From the NCBI GenBank assembly GCA_963839475.1, contig CAWIVH010000017.1, positions 186,001 to 250,000 of the forward strand: DNA of 64,000 nt, read 5' to 3'. The notes beneath the pieces were generated by a model. It was given only the letters and a program-made list of their open reading frames with translations. It was not told where the DNA came from and ran no database searches. Origin of the DNA: CAWIVH01 sp963839475. Lineage in GTDB: Bacteria; Acidobacteriota; UBA6911. Below, in pieces: positions 1 through 8,741 of the stretch. The translations under genes were made by a program, and so were the position numbers. Numbering within the stretch: position 1 is the stretch's first letter; every line of letters begins with the position of its first letter.

Positions 1-2
1 AA

Positions 3-131
3 GTAGTCACACACGCCGCCTCCAAGACGGATTGTACGCAGAGAGCGAAAGAGATGGCCCTTCAAAGAATGGGCAAGGGTTTGCGCCTGGGAGGCTCGCC
101 TCTTTCGAGGGAAAAAGCCCATGAGCGTTGA
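3..131 (+). CDS. VapB-like antitoxin, C-terminal end (partial)
   Basis: The frame is open from the window edge to TGA at 129-131 and encodes about 42 residues. It ends in a pattern typical of the toxin-binding tail of VapB/RHH-type antitoxins (a -GLRLGGSPLSREKAHER end). The stop lies 11 bp inside the following PIN toxin gene, the usual arrangement of a translationally coupled toxin-antitoxin pair. In such pairs the antitoxin blocks the PIN active site and represses the operon. The DNA-binding half is outside the window, so the family (RHH or AbrB) cannot be told. Confidence 0.6.
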   Translation, partial: VVTHAASKTDCTQRAKEMALQRMGKGLRLGGSPLSREKAHER

Positions 132-567
132 TCAGGTTTTTGTTGACACCAACATCCTCGTTTACGCATATGACCTGGATGCCGGAGAGAAACATCGGAT
201 TGCGAAGGATAAAGTATCCTCCCTGTGGCATCGTGAACTTCTGCCAAGCATCAGCGTCCAGGTCCTGCAGGAATTTTACGTAAATCTCATCAGGAAAAAG
301 ATTGCTGCGGAAATTGCCAGAGATATCGTAAGTCATTACCTCGAATGGGATGTGATCGACAATGACCGATTCTTATTCATCGAAGGGCTCCGATGGAAGG
401 AGAAGTGGAAATTGTCCTATTGGGACGCATTAATTCTTGCAGCCGCGAAGAAAGCAAGAGCCAAAGAAGTCTGGAGCGAAAATCTCGCTTCTGGCCACAA
501 ATATGATGGCATTGTAGTGCTGAATCCCCTGATCCCGCCCAATTCCGGCTTCTCGCGGAGATCTTGA
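121..567 (+). CDS. PIN-domain ribonuclease toxin (VapC-like)
   Basis: A 148-residue single-domain PIN protein. The acidic metal-binding residues expected for a PIN RNase are visible: Asp9 in FVDTN, Glu51 in VLQEFY and Asp102 in SYWDAL; a weaker fourth acidic position lies in the SENLASG stretch. VapC toxins cleave tRNA or rRNA using Mg2+ or Mn2+ and are neutralised by the protein encoded just upstream. The ATG overlaps the end of the antitoxin frame by 11 bp, which supports this start and coupling. Substrate unknown. It could be a solitarised or partly decayed module, but the active site appears intact. Confidence 0.8.
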   Translation: MSVDQVFVDTNILVYAYDLDAGEKHRIAKDKVSSLWHRELLPSISVQVLQEFYVNLIRKKIAAEIARDIVSHYLEWDVIDNDRFLFIEGLRWKEKWKLSYWDALILAAAKKARAKEVWSENLASGHKYDGIVVLNPLIPPNSGFSRRS

Positions 568-621
568 CGCAGCGAAAAAGGAATCGCCCACACTCTGAAG
601 CCGGTATAACAATTCCGCCGG

Positions 622-2985
622 CTATTCGAAGCCAACCTTGCTGAGCAAAACGACGCCTGCAGGCGTGCGATTGAATCGCAGGCGGATATTTTTGAGCTTT
701 CCCTCCTGGAATCCATTCTGCCCGGTGAATGCGGAAAGAGGGATGGAAATCGTCTGAAACACAGCCTCCGCCGGTTTTTCGTAGGCGAAATCGTCGAGAA
801 ATTTGAGTTTCGTGAATCGCACCTTCAAGGGCGGAAGGATGGTGCCGAAATCCGTCAGGGGATGTGAAACCACGATCCCGTCGGATGTGCCGAGCTCGAC
901 CGTGAAGTCGGGTGACTCGCGCTCTTTCTTGGATTCGGAGTCGGCCTCTTTTTTCTTTTCAGCCTTCTCCCCTTCCTCCTGGTTCAGCCTCGGAGCATCC
1001 TCGTCCAGGGCAGCAATGGAAAGGACCAGTTTTGTGTGACTGCTCAAGGTCAAGCCCGACGATGCACCATCCGGCAGAGTGATGGCAAATACCGGATTGA
1101 TCTTCGGATCCTCCTTGCCCGTTTCGTCCAGGTGATTCCAGCCGAGAAACACGCCATTGTATCCGCGATCGCCCTGGCGGAATGGAATCCGTCCTTCTCG
1201 CCAGATCGACAGCTGTTCTCCGTGTATTGTGCCTCCAGGCAAGGTGGTAGTGACCACATCCGGGTCTTCGTTAAAATCCGCGACCAACCGGTACGCGGCG
1301 TCCTGGAAGCGATTGACATAGAGCGTATCGGGCAGCCAGGAGCGAATAGTCCGGTAGTCGCGGAACAACGCAAGGTATTCGCGGCGACCATGCAGCGTCG
1401 CCTCGAGGAATGCCGAAAGGTAAATCCTGGCAATCGTGCGTTGTTCCTCGGGGTTCAGAAGCGGCTTCAGGTTCAAAAACCATCCCAGTGGATAGCCGGC
1501 GTCGCTGCGCCCCCAGATAGTGTTGAACTGCCCGTGATTGGCACGGTAAATATAGAGTTCCGACTTGAACCAGTCGCCTCCCTTGTAGATGACCCGATCC
1601 CATTGGCGACTACCGTCGAAGGAAGAAACGTCTGCATCGTTGGCGCCCTGGATTGTGAAATAATTGACGTTCTCGATCGAACGCCACTGCCCGGCCGGCT
1701 TGTATTGGCCGTCGGCAGGGGCGATCGCAACGATGGACCGGATCGGGAAGTGATAGTCAAACCGGATGGTGGCATCGTCGGGATAGTTGGCCATTTGATT
1801 GAAAAGCGCCGCGGTCGCCGCCGCTTCCCCGCCCCGTGAATGGCCCATAAGGGCGATTTCGCTGAAATCGATCCGAACGCCGAAAGGATTTTTGGCATCG
1901 TTGCTCCAGCCTTGCCAAAGTTTCAGGTGCTCGAGCAGCATCCAACCCCGCACCGCCTGCTGTTTGGGCGGATCATGAAACAGGCCGCTGTTCAGGAAAT
2001 TTTCGTCGATGCTGGCCAGGATGAATCCCCGGCTGGCGAGCAATTCGCCGAGATAGCGATAGCCCGGCTCGGAAAACTCGGCCATGTTATGATTGCCGTG
2101 GACAATGAGCACCAGCGGAAACGGACCGGATCCGTCCGGCAGCCAGACGGTTGCGTTCAAAGGCAGCTTGTCCATGTCGTAGCCCCAGTAAAACTTCCGG
2201 AGGCTTCGCTTCCAACCTTTAAAATCCTTGAAAAACTTCGAGGCATTGACGGTCGGGGTTGCAATAGCTGGATGGTTGTACTCGGGCCGCCGCGGGTTGC
2301 CTCCCTTTGTACCGTAGTAAACCACGCGAACCTTGTAAGGTCCGGATTCCGACGGATTGGCGGCATTCAGCAGCTCAGGCAGCGGTGATTTTACCTGCAC
2401 CTTCAAGAGATCGGCCATGGATCCATCGTATCCAAGGAAGATGATCTCGCCGATATTCGCCGCCAGGGAAAGAACAAACAACATAATCGTAATGACCTTC
2501 TTCCTAACGGCTGCGGCGCGGAAACCCGGACTGAATAAAGTTGCAGCCGAGGCTCCAAAAACGCCTGCACAGAGGCATGCCAAGGGACCTACACCGAGAC
2601 CGACCGGCATGAATGCCATAGCAATCAACAATGTGCTCCCGAAGATCAGTCCCGATACCAGCCTCGGCAGCTTGCGTAGAATGGTAAGCAGCAGCGGAAC
2701 CAGCGCTATGCAAATCAGTATCAGCAGGGTACCCACGGCAAGGCAGAACAAAAAATCAATCCACAAACCAAAACCCAAGTTGATATACCGGCCGGCTATG
2801 AGCGCGGCAACGAAGGCAGCCGCCAAGCTTCCCCATAACCCGCCGACTCGGGCTTCGGGCCCAGGCCGGACGTCAATCCAGAAACGGACACACCATGCCG
2901 CGGCCAGGCGCCACAGTCTAACGATTCGTTCGCGGAGGCTTGGCTTTGATGTGAGGGCTGCGGTCAAGTCGGATTCGGGTTCCAT
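622..2985 (-). CDS. Membrane-anchored alpha/beta hydrolase, multidomain
   Basis: A 787-residue protein. The first ~195 residues hold about five hydrophobic segments after a cytosolic, basic N-terminus, so the catalytic part is probably carried on a membrane platform. From ~residue 290 there is an alpha/beta-hydrolase fold with an oxyanion-side motif VLIVHGNHN and a nucleophile elbow GHSRGG near residue 383, resembling chlorophyllase / PAF-acetylhydrolase-type esterases. The last ~200 residues look like a beta-rich accessory domain broken by a strongly charged Glu/Lys-rich linker (EKAEKKKEADSESKKE). No close functional assignment is possible; substrate is probably an ester or amide. It converges with the PIN gene and is divergent from the small membrane protein at 3085. 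Confidence 0.65.
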   Translation of the reverse strand: MEPESDLTAALTSKPSLRERIVRLWRLAAAWCVRFWIDVRPGPEARVGGLWGSLAAAFVAALIAGRYINLGFGLWIDFLFCLAVGTLLILICIALVPLLLTILRKLPRLVSGLIFGSTLLIAMAFMPVGLGVGPLACLCAGVFGASAATLFSPGFRAAAVRKKVITIMLFVLSLAANIGEIIFLGYDGSMADLLKVQVKSPLPELLNAANPSESGPYKVRVVYYGTKGGNPRRPEYNHPAIATPTVNASKFFKDFKGWKRSLRKFYWGYDMDKLPLNATVWLPDGSGPFPLVLIVHGNHNMAEFSEPGYRYLGELLASRGFILASIDENFLNSGLFHDPPKQQAVRGWMLLEHLKLWQGWSNDAKNPFGVRIDFSEIALMGHSRGGEAAATAALFNQMANYPDDATIRFDYHFPIRSIVAIAPADGQYKPAGQWRSIENVNYFTIQGANDADVSSFDGSRQWDRVIYKGGDWFKSELYIYRANHGQFNTIWGRSDAGYPLGWFLNLKPLLNPEEQRTIARIYLSAFLEATLHGRREYLALFRDYRTIRSWLPDTLYVNRFQDAAYRLVADFNEDPDVVTTTLPGGTIHGEQLSIWREGRIPFRQGDRGYNGVFLGWNHLDETGKEDPKINPVFAITLPDGASSGLTLSSHTKLVLSIAALDEDAPRLNQEEGEKAEKKKEADSESKKERESPDFTVELGTSDGIVVSHPLTDFGTILPPLKVRFTKLKFLDDFAYEKPAEAVFQTISIPLSAFTGQNGFQEGKLKNIRLRFNRTPAGVVLLSKVGFE

Positions 2986-3084
2986 GGCTGGTCTCCGTGA
3001 ATGGACTCGTTTCTAAAGTTGAAGATCCTTGCTCTGTGGAAGGAACAGATATGCATTGTGCCGAAGGGTAGGAAAGGCCATCCA

Positions 3085-3255
3085 ATGAAGAAAGCAAGAA
3101 CAGCTCTTTTGGTATTTGCGCTTGTGCTGGAACTAGCAGCTGTAATGATGATCGTCAGAGCATATTTCACTGTGACATCGCCGGTGATCGGCGTGACAGC
3201 CCTGGCAGTTGGATTGTCCATTTTGGTGGTTGGCATGAAATACAAGCCTGAATGA
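3085..3255 (+). CDS. Small two-helix membrane protein
   Basis: A 56-residue protein starting at the ATG at 3085, preceded by an AGGAAAGG ribosome-binding site about 8 bases upstream; a longer in-frame start at 3001 has no such site. After a short basic start (MKKAR) it has two hydrophobic helices (roughly residues 5-25 and 31-51) and ends in KYKPE. No catalytic residues. Function unknown. It sits between two minus-strand hydrolase genes and appears to be transcribed alone. Confidence 0.5.
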   Translation: MKKARTALLVFALVLELAAVMMIVRAYFTVTSPVIGVTALAVGLSILVVGMKYKPE

Positions 3256-3311
3256 CAGCAATCCAGGCGCCGCCCGATTAAAAACCAGTTTTCCGGGTTC
3301 TGAGACGCGTG

Positions 3312-4901
3312 TTACAGTGCGCCCGCAAGATCCAGCCACAAATAAATCCAGATTATCGCAGCAATGGCAACGCACGAATAAAGGAATCGCCCCCTCCGCG
3401 AGCCAGTTCGGTATTTCCATAAAAACGCTGATGCTCCCGTCATGGCGATGGAAAGGGCGATGCTAAAAATTGAAAGCAGGACAACGCCTTTGGGCAGGGG
3501 TGCTCTTCCGGACCAGCCCGCATGCCCCCCTGGTTCAAAACTGCAAAGGATGAAGGAGTAAGTCGTTCCAAGGATCACAACAGCCGCTAAAACAGCAACC
3601 AGTCGGGCAACCCGACTCTGCCGGCTGGAACCCAATGCCGCTTTCGCGAAGAAGCGTCGGGGTTTCACCACACGACGATAGGCTGCTGCAATCGGCCAAC
3701 CGGTGCCTGCCGATAAGAGAACGAGAAAGCTCAATCCGCCAATGAGAAAAGACAGTGCAGACGGTTTAACCACATACTCCAGGAGGAAGTTCAGCAGCAG
3801 CCGCAGCTGGAGCAATTCGCCGTTTTCGCCGTTCAGCATAACGACGATTCCGCTGCCCAGCTTGGGAAATCCGGCCAGTAAACAGCGAAATCCGGGATCA
3901 GAACCGGCCTGAAAAATCCCCCAGTCGCCCATAGCTATGAATCCCAGTCCCCAATGCTCGGCGCCCTCAAGATTGGGGTAGTGGGGAGTGAGCATTTCCC
4001 GTATCGCGGCTTCGCTGAATACCCGCTCCGGACCGCCACGAGCCGGCCTCATTATTTCGATCAGAAAACGAGCCAGGTCGGATGGAGTCGTCCAGAGTCC
4101 CCCCTGTGCCACCGCCTTCGGATTGAAGAAAGGCTTCCTGGGATTTCCCCGTTCGTCGTGGGGAGAAGCCGCACGGTGCGCGAATTTCTCCGTTAGCGGC
4201 TGTTCCAGTGTGCTGGAATCCATGGCGGCCGGGTTCAGCACAAGTTCCTGAACCAGCCATGGGAAAGGCCGACGCGTGGCATCCTCCACAAGTTGTTGGA
4301 CGATCACATAACCGAAGTTTGAGTAGCTGAACCGAGAACCCGGAACACAGTCGATGACAACACACGGGTTGGTTGCCGGCTTTTCCCCATTGAGGATCTG
4401 AATTGTGGTTGGAAATCCGCCCTCATGCCCAAAACCGCCCTGAGGCCGGTTGATGCATGCCGTGTGGGAAAGCAATTGCCGCAATGTAACCTTCGTCCCG
4501 GCGGTAAAAGGACTATCCGGCAGCTTCCAGTTTCGAAGTTTGCTATTGACGTCTCCATCAAGCTCCAGGACACCCTTGCCGACCAGTTTGAGCGCCGTGG
4601 CCGAAGAGACGGCCTTGGTGATGGATGAAGCGAGGAATAGTGAGTCCGCGTCGACTGGGAGATTTGTTTCCGCCGACGCCTTGCCGTAGGCTTTGGCCCA
4701 TTCGATTCTCAGATCATGGATGACGGCCACGCTCACAGCCGGGACTTGGTTCCTGGACATGATATCTGGGAGTTTCCCGATAAAGGGTCCTTCCATCACT
4801 CCCTGTATCTTCCACTCCAGCTCATTTCCCGGCCTTTTTGCGGATCGCCCGCAGGCAGCAGCCAAAAAGATGATAAAGCCGTAAGTCAAAAACCTCCGCA
4901 T
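3312..4901 (-). CDS. Serine beta-lactamase-like hydrolase, putative lipoprotein with C-terminal membrane helices
   Basis: A 529-residue member of the class C beta-lactamase / D-alanyl-D-alanine carboxypeptidase / esterase family. The chosen start gives a lipoprotein signal (FIIFLAAAC, Cys17); an upstream in-frame Met at 4943 would bury this. The catalytic motif Ser93-Ile-Thr-Lys96 and the Tyr193-Ser-Asn195 motif are both present; a G-S-D-P-G-F stretch stands where the third motif (HxG/KTG) usually lies. About four transmembrane helices follow from ~residue 385. Proteins of this shape are usually periplasmic esterases or peptidases rather than true beta-lactamases. The 248-base gap upstream (4902-5149) shows no gene. 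Confidence 0.75.
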   Translation of the reverse strand: MRRFLTYGFIIFLAAACGRSAKRPGNELEWKIQGVMEGPFIGKLPDIMSRNQVPAVSVAVIHDLRIEWAKAYGKASAETNLPVDADSLFLASSITKAVSSATALKLVGKGVLELDGDVNSKLRNWKLPDSPFTAGTKVTLRQLLSHTACINRPQGGFGHEGGFPTTIQILNGEKPATNPCVVIDCVPGSRFSYSNFGYVIVQQLVEDATRRPFPWLVQELVLNPAAMDSSTLEQPLTEKFAHRAASPHDERGNPRKPFFNPKAVAQGGLWTTPSDLARFLIEIMRPARGGPERVFSEAAIREMLTPHYPNLEGAEHWGLGFIAMGDWGIFQAGSDPGFRCLLAGFPKLGSGIVVMLNGENGELLQLRLLLNFLLEYVVKPSALSFLIGGLSFLVLLSAGTGWPIAAAYRRVVKPRRFFAKAALGSSRQSRVARLVAVLAAVVILGTTYSFILCSFEPGGHAGWSGRAPLPKGVVLLSIFSIALSIAMTGASAFLWKYRTGSRRGRFLYSCVAIAAIIWIYLWLDLAGAL

Positions 4902-5149
4902 GCCGGGAATATTACTGCCGCAAAACATTCCCACTTGCTGCACCTCCAGCCAACTAATACGGATTCCTACATTTTCCGGTTCCGGAATAGTCTGGATGAG
5001 AGAAATTCAGCCCCGCATGTGACACGGAGCCAATGCGGCGACTCGACGATCGGAGTGTGTGCATGGCTGATTGAAGTATGGCCGCGAAACCCGGCACCTT
5101 CAGCGGTGTCCGGGTTCCGGTCATCTGATGCAGGAGTCCATGGGCAGGA

Positions 5150-5869
5150 TTATTTGGATTGCGCCTTTTTCAGGGTGAGCGGCAAAGTCATGCCTCCCTG
5201 GCTCCAATTTCCCGCTATTTCCGACTTGGTGTCGTTCAATTTTCCCTTGAAATCCCCCATGATCATGCGGATTTCGAAAGCGAGGTCGAACCCGTCGATA
5301 GTAATGGTGGACAGGGGGATTGTGGCTCCCTGATCGACGCTGTCCAGGAGACCGGAGGCAGTTCGGTCGGCAGCCTTGGATAGCTTCAGGACCAATCGGA
5401 GTTTGCCGCCCGGCGTTTCTATTCCCCCTTCCCAATTGCCTTCAAAATCCGCCGTCAGGATTGAGCTCTTGGGCAGCACCTCCACCTTGGGCTCGCCAGT
5501 CCGCTTCAATTCGAAAGTGCTCGAACCTCCTCCCTGGGTTGCCGTGCCTGTGAGGGTCTTTTCATCTTCCGAGAGTTTCGCTTCCAGACCAGGCCCGCTC
5601 GACATTGGGAGTTTCATCGAGATGGATGTCCCGTCGACCTTCACTTCGCCGAGGGGGATCCCTTTGCCGCCGGCCATGGCAATCGAACCAACCCACTCCC
5701 CTTTGTCATTTTTCATCAAATCCAGAGTGAAGGCGACCTCCTGTCCGTTGGCTTTGGCTGCCCCTTCCCAGTGGCCGGAAAAACCTGGCTTATCTTGCGA
5801 AAAAGTGAGAGACAAGCATAGGAATGTGCCGAACATCACCGTTTGAAGGGTCTTTGCGAGATATTTCAT
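5150..5869 (-). CDS. Secreted protein with two tandem lipocalin-like repeats
   Basis: A 239-residue protein starting at MKYLAKTL, which gives a normal signal peptide (cleavage near residue 24, LTFSQ|DK); the longer frame to 5926 adds an unlikely hydrophilic extension. The mature part is two homologous ~95-residue beta-rich repeats, each opening with F-x-G-x-WEG and ending in a G-x-x-Q-G-G / PL-x-L motif (residues ~27-123 and ~138-235). The same module often precedes secreted alpha/beta hydrolases in Acidobacteria and Bacteroidetes, where its role is not established. Here it stands alone. It lies just downstream of mtgA in the same direction (57 bp), so co-transcription is likely. Confidence 0.65.
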   Translation of the reverse strand: MKYLAKTLQTVMFGTFLCLSLTFSQDKPGFSGHWEGAAKANGQEVAFTLDLMKNDKGEWVGSIAMAGGKGIPLGEVKVDGTSISMKLPMSSGPGLEAKLSEDEKTLTGTATQGGGSSTFELKRTGEPKVEVLPKSSILTADFEGNWEGGIETPGGKLRLVLKLSKAADRTASGLLDSVDQGATIPLSTITIDGFDLAFEIRMIMGDFKGKLNDTKSEIAGNWSQGGMTLPLTLKKAQSK

Positions 5870-5926
5870 TTCAACTCCTTGATGTACCCATATCGTGAGG
5901 GTGCCGACTCCGGTAAATACGTTCAT

Positions 5927-6634
5927 CTAGTTCTTATAGTAACGGTATTTTTGCATCCGCTCGCGCAGGAGCGCGATTCTATTTCGGATGCGCTGGTTCG
6001 GATGGATCGGGCTGTAGCGCCGCGGGTTGATGATAACAGCTGCCAGCGCAGCGGCTTCTTCCTCCGATAGGGATCCGCTGGATTTCGCGTAATAAGTACG
6101 GGCGGCGGCTTCAGCACCATAGATCCCATCGCCCCATTCTATGACGTTAAGGTAGATTTCGAATATCCGCTTTTTGGAGAGGTTCCGCTCGAGGGAAAAA
6201 GTCAATATCAGCTCTTTCAGCTTTCGCAATGGATTTCGGGATGGGGAAAGGTAAAGGTTCTTGGCCAACTGCTGCGTTATGGTGCTAGCGCCGCGGGCGA
6301 ATTCAAACTTCTCCGCGTTGATTTTTATCGCCTCCCGGATCTCGTTGTAATCCAGACCGTCATGCTGAAAGAAGGCTGCGTCTTCCGCGATCAATACCGC
6401 GTTTTTTAGATGGGGGGATATGGAGTTCAACGGCACCCAACTCTGAATGCGCCGCGGAGCTTTTCCCTTTTCCCGGGCTTCGGCGTCGCGCATATCCATC
6501 CAGGCGGTGCTTCTCGGGTTTTCGGTGGCAAGCTTGCGGACCCTGGGAAAGGTAATGACCTCGTAGAGCACGAAGGCAACGGTCAGGGCGGCCATGATCA
6601 GGAAGATTTTGAACCGGGTGCTTTTCTTTTTCAT
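5927..6634 (-). CDS. mtgA: Monofunctional peptidoglycan glycosyltransferase
   Basis: A 235-residue GT51 enzyme that polymerises lipid II into glycan strands at the outer face of the inner membrane, without a transpeptidase domain. One N-terminal transmembrane helix (residues ~9-27) is followed by the family motifs: catalytic Glu84 in IAEDAAFFQHDG, GASTITQQLAKN, the RKLKE basic stretch and EIYLN. Length is normal for MtgA. The gene precedes the duplicated-domain secreted protein on the same strand. Confidence 0.92.
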   Translation of the reverse strand: MKKKSTRFKIFLIMAALTVAFVLYEVITFPRVRKLATENPRSTAWMDMRDAEAREKGKAPRRIQSWVPLNSISPHLKNAVLIAEDAAFFQHDGLDYNEIREAIKINAEKFEFARGASTITQQLAKNLYLSPSRNPLRKLKELILTFSLERNLSKKRIFEIYLNVIEWGDGIYGAEAAARTYYAKSSGSLSEEEAAALAAVIINPRRYSPIHPNQRIRNRIALLRERMQKYRYYKN

Positions 6635-6673
6635 GGCGCCCTTCAGGACCGATGAAGCAGTGGCCGGTCTGAC

Positions 6674-8074
6674 CTATCGAGGTCCTGTCGTGCCAGGAGC
6701 AGGTCTTGGGATCCGCAAGATCTGCCCGGGTTTGTTCCCGATGTAACGTCCTTCATCCAGAACCAGGCTCCCGTTGATGATCAACCAGTGCAACCCTTTC
6801 GCGGTCCGGGCCGGTTGCTCCGCTGTGGCCGCGTCGATGAGATCTTCAGGGTGAAAAATGGCAATATCCGCCATGGTCCCAGGTGCAAGCTTCCCCCGGT
6901 CCCTGAATCCCAGCATCCTGGCAGGCATGAGGGTCATTCTTTTTACTATCTCTTCAGAATTGCCGTATTCTGCGGGAGATAAGAGGTGATTCGTCTTCAC
7001 GTACCAACCAAGCGCGCGGGAAAAAGCACCAAAAGCCCGGGGATGCGGCCTCAGTGATCCGGAGTTGTCCGCGCTCAACGCCGGGCTGCCGGATCCGATG
7101 CTGACCCAGGGAAGGCGAAGCGCCTTCAGCACGATTTCTTCCGCGGATTCGGGCGCGCCCTCAACGCCGTCGCCATATGGATATATGTCGGCCTGCACTT
7201 CCATTCCCCGTTTGCGTGCGGACTCGATCCATTCGGCATATCGGCCGATCCGTGATCCTGCCGATACATGAATCTGATGGATTTGAACTCGAACCTTTGC
7301 CGTTTCGGCAATCCTGAGGCATTCCTTCAGTCCTGCAAGGGGATCCGAGCCATCGGCGCGAAGGATTGTGGAATAGACACCTCCCCGCGCCGCAACTATT
7401 TTAGCAAGCTCGATCAATTCTTCCGTGGAGCTGAAAGAGTCGGGTGCGTCGTTCAGCCTGCTGGAAAGTCCACACGCGCCTTCATCCATCGCCTGAATCA
7501 GAAGCTGCTTCATTCGACTTACTTCTGCCGGAAGAAGCGCGCGATTCTCATTCCCGAGAATGCGGGCGCGAATCTGCCCCAGGCTTGCATAGTTCGCAGC
7601 GTTCAGGACCATTCCGGCTTTTTGGAGGCGCGACATGAACTCGCCCTGCGGCACGACGTCGCGATCTTTGCCTGCAAGCTGCGAAATGCCGTCGGAGGAG
7701 GAACGAGACCCGGACGGTGCGGATCCTTTATGATCCAGCACAATCGTGGTCACCCCCTGATAGAGGGCGCCCAAGCCGCGCGCGTCCTCCAGCAAAGTGG
7801 AATCGGCGAGTGAAAATGTGTCGATGAACCCCGGCGTCACCCAATAGCCGCGGGCATCGATGATGCGTCGAGCCTTCTTTTCGATATATCCAACCTCTAA
7901 GATCCTGCCGTCTTTGATGCCGATGTCGGCGGCATAGATCTTTTCGCCTGTTCCGTCCAGCAGGCGGCCGCCTTGAATTACTATGTCCAGCAGATCCTCC
8001 TCACGGGCCGGATTCGATCGGGTGGGAACCGTGACGCAAAAAAGGGCCAAAAGAAATGCTAGAGCGGATTTCAT
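6674..8074 (-). CDS. D-aminoacylase-like secreted amidohydrolase lacking metal ligands
   Basis: A 466-residue protein with a signal peptide (residues 1-20) and the full N-acyl-D-amino-acid deacylase architecture: small beta domain (DIVIQGGRLLDGTG), TIM barrel, and the closing T-x-x-P-A-x-x-L-G-x-x-x-R-G block near residue 390. The metal-binding positions are replaced: the HxH after PGFID is Phe87 and Leu89, the Cys of the usual NCG motif is Lys116, and the Asp of the usual GSDG is Gly328. As written it is unlikely to be a normal zinc deacylase. Its ATG overlaps the stop of the P-loop gene by 4 bp, so the two are translationally coupled. It may be a non-catalytic binding protein or have moved to new chemistry. 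Confidence 0.75.
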   Translation of the reverse strand: MKSALAFLLALFCVTVPTRSNPAREEDLLDIVIQGGRLLDGTGEKIYAADIGIKDGRILEVGYIEKKARRIIDARGYWVTPGFIDTFSLADSTLLEDARGLGALYQGVTTIVLDHKGSAPSGSRSSSDGISQLAGKDRDVVPQGEFMSRLQKAGMVLNAANYASLGQIRARILGNENRALLPAEVSRMKQLLIQAMDEGACGLSSRLNDAPDSFSSTEELIELAKIVAARGGVYSTILRADGSDPLAGLKECLRIAETAKVRVQIHQIHVSAGSRIGRYAEWIESARKRGMEVQADIYPYGDGVEGAPESAEEIVLKALRLPWVSIGSGSPALSADNSGSLRPHPRAFGAFSRALGWYVKTNHLLSPAEYGNSEEIVKRMTLMPARMLGFRDRGKLAPGTMADIAIFHPEDLIDAATAEQPARTAKGLHWLIINGSLVLDEGRYIGNKPGQILRIPRPAPGTTGPR

Positions 8075-8703
8075 AAAGCCTCTTTTTTAGATCGGGCGGA
8101 GGCTGCCATGCGAGCTCTTACTATGGCGGCTAATTCCGGAAAAGCATTGTCGGCCGAGGCGGCCTCAATTTTGGGAATGCTTTCCAGGCGCTCTTTCACA
8201 CCGGGTGGCCACATCGATCCACTCGTCTTATCACCTGTGATGATAGCGAGATCCGTCTGCGATAGAAGTTCGATCGCGCTCTGTTTCCAGTCCGTAACCC
8301 CTGGATGAAGCACCGTGACATAGAAATCCGGCCGGATATAGCGAACCAGGCTGTTGCTTTCGATGATGGTATGATCGGCGCTGTCGATGATCGCGGTCAG
8401 TTCCGGAATAATGGCCTCGAAGGCATGGCATTTGACACGTCCCCAGAAGGCGCGCTTCGCTCCCGAGGCAAGGAATCGCATGGAGTCAGCCTGGCCGTCC
8501 CGGTTCTTTTCCTCCGCAAGATAAAATGGATGTTCGTGATCTTGGCAGGCGCAGCCGGGTCCATTCACGGGGCACTCGCGCGCCTTGCACACTGTGAGCT
8601 TGACCGCCGTCCAATGGACTTCAGGAATCGAAGCGATGAGGCCCGCCGCGATCGAAGTCTTGCCGACATTGCGTGACTGCCCTCCAACGACAATCAAAGA
8701 CAT
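8071..8703 (-). CDS. MobB-like P-loop NTPase with Cys/His cluster, function unknown
   Basis: A 210-residue P-loop protein. The start at MSLIVV puts the Walker A motif GGQSRNVGKTS at residues 7-17; a longer frame to 8802 adds an unlikely Cys/Arg-rich tail. The fold resembles MobB / dethiobiotin-synthase-type NTPases (beta strand, P-loop, later IIESNS and AIITGDKTS strands). An insertion carries Cys39, Cys44, Cys51, Cys53, His56 and His58, which could bind Zn or an Fe-S cluster. It is encoded between an SDR (39 bp upstream) and the degenerate amidohydrolase (4 bp overlap). I do not recognise a named function. Confidence 0.6.
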   Translation of the reverse strand: MSLIVVGGQSRNVGKTSIAAGLIASIPEVHWTAVKLTVCKARECPVNGPGCACQDHEHPFYLAEEKNRDGQADSMRFLASGAKRAFWGRVKCHAFEAIIPELTAIIDSADHTIIESNSLVRYIRPDFYVTVLHPGVTDWKQSAIELLSQTDLAIITGDKTSGSMWPPGVKERLESIPKIEAASADNAFPELAAIVRARMAASARSKKEAL

Positions 8704-8741
8704 AGGCTTCCGTTCCTGGACGCGGCGCCTGTGAGCGCAGT

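Noticed and set aside
1036..3016. Long plus-strand frames opposite the membrane hydrolase (1036-1839, 1840-2388, 2357-3016)
   Set aside because: Antisense shadows of a clearly better minus-strand gene; no ribosome-binding sites and no domain resemblance.
3312..4901. A true class C beta-lactamase (antibiotic resistance)
   Set aside because: The SxxK and YxN motifs fit the wider serine-hydrolase family, but the third motif is altered and a membrane-helix tail is present, which fits an esterase or peptidase better.
4716..5333. 205-codon plus-strand frame across the hydrolase and the duplicated-domain gene
   Set aside because: It overlaps two well supported minus-strand genes, and its translation is not protein-like.
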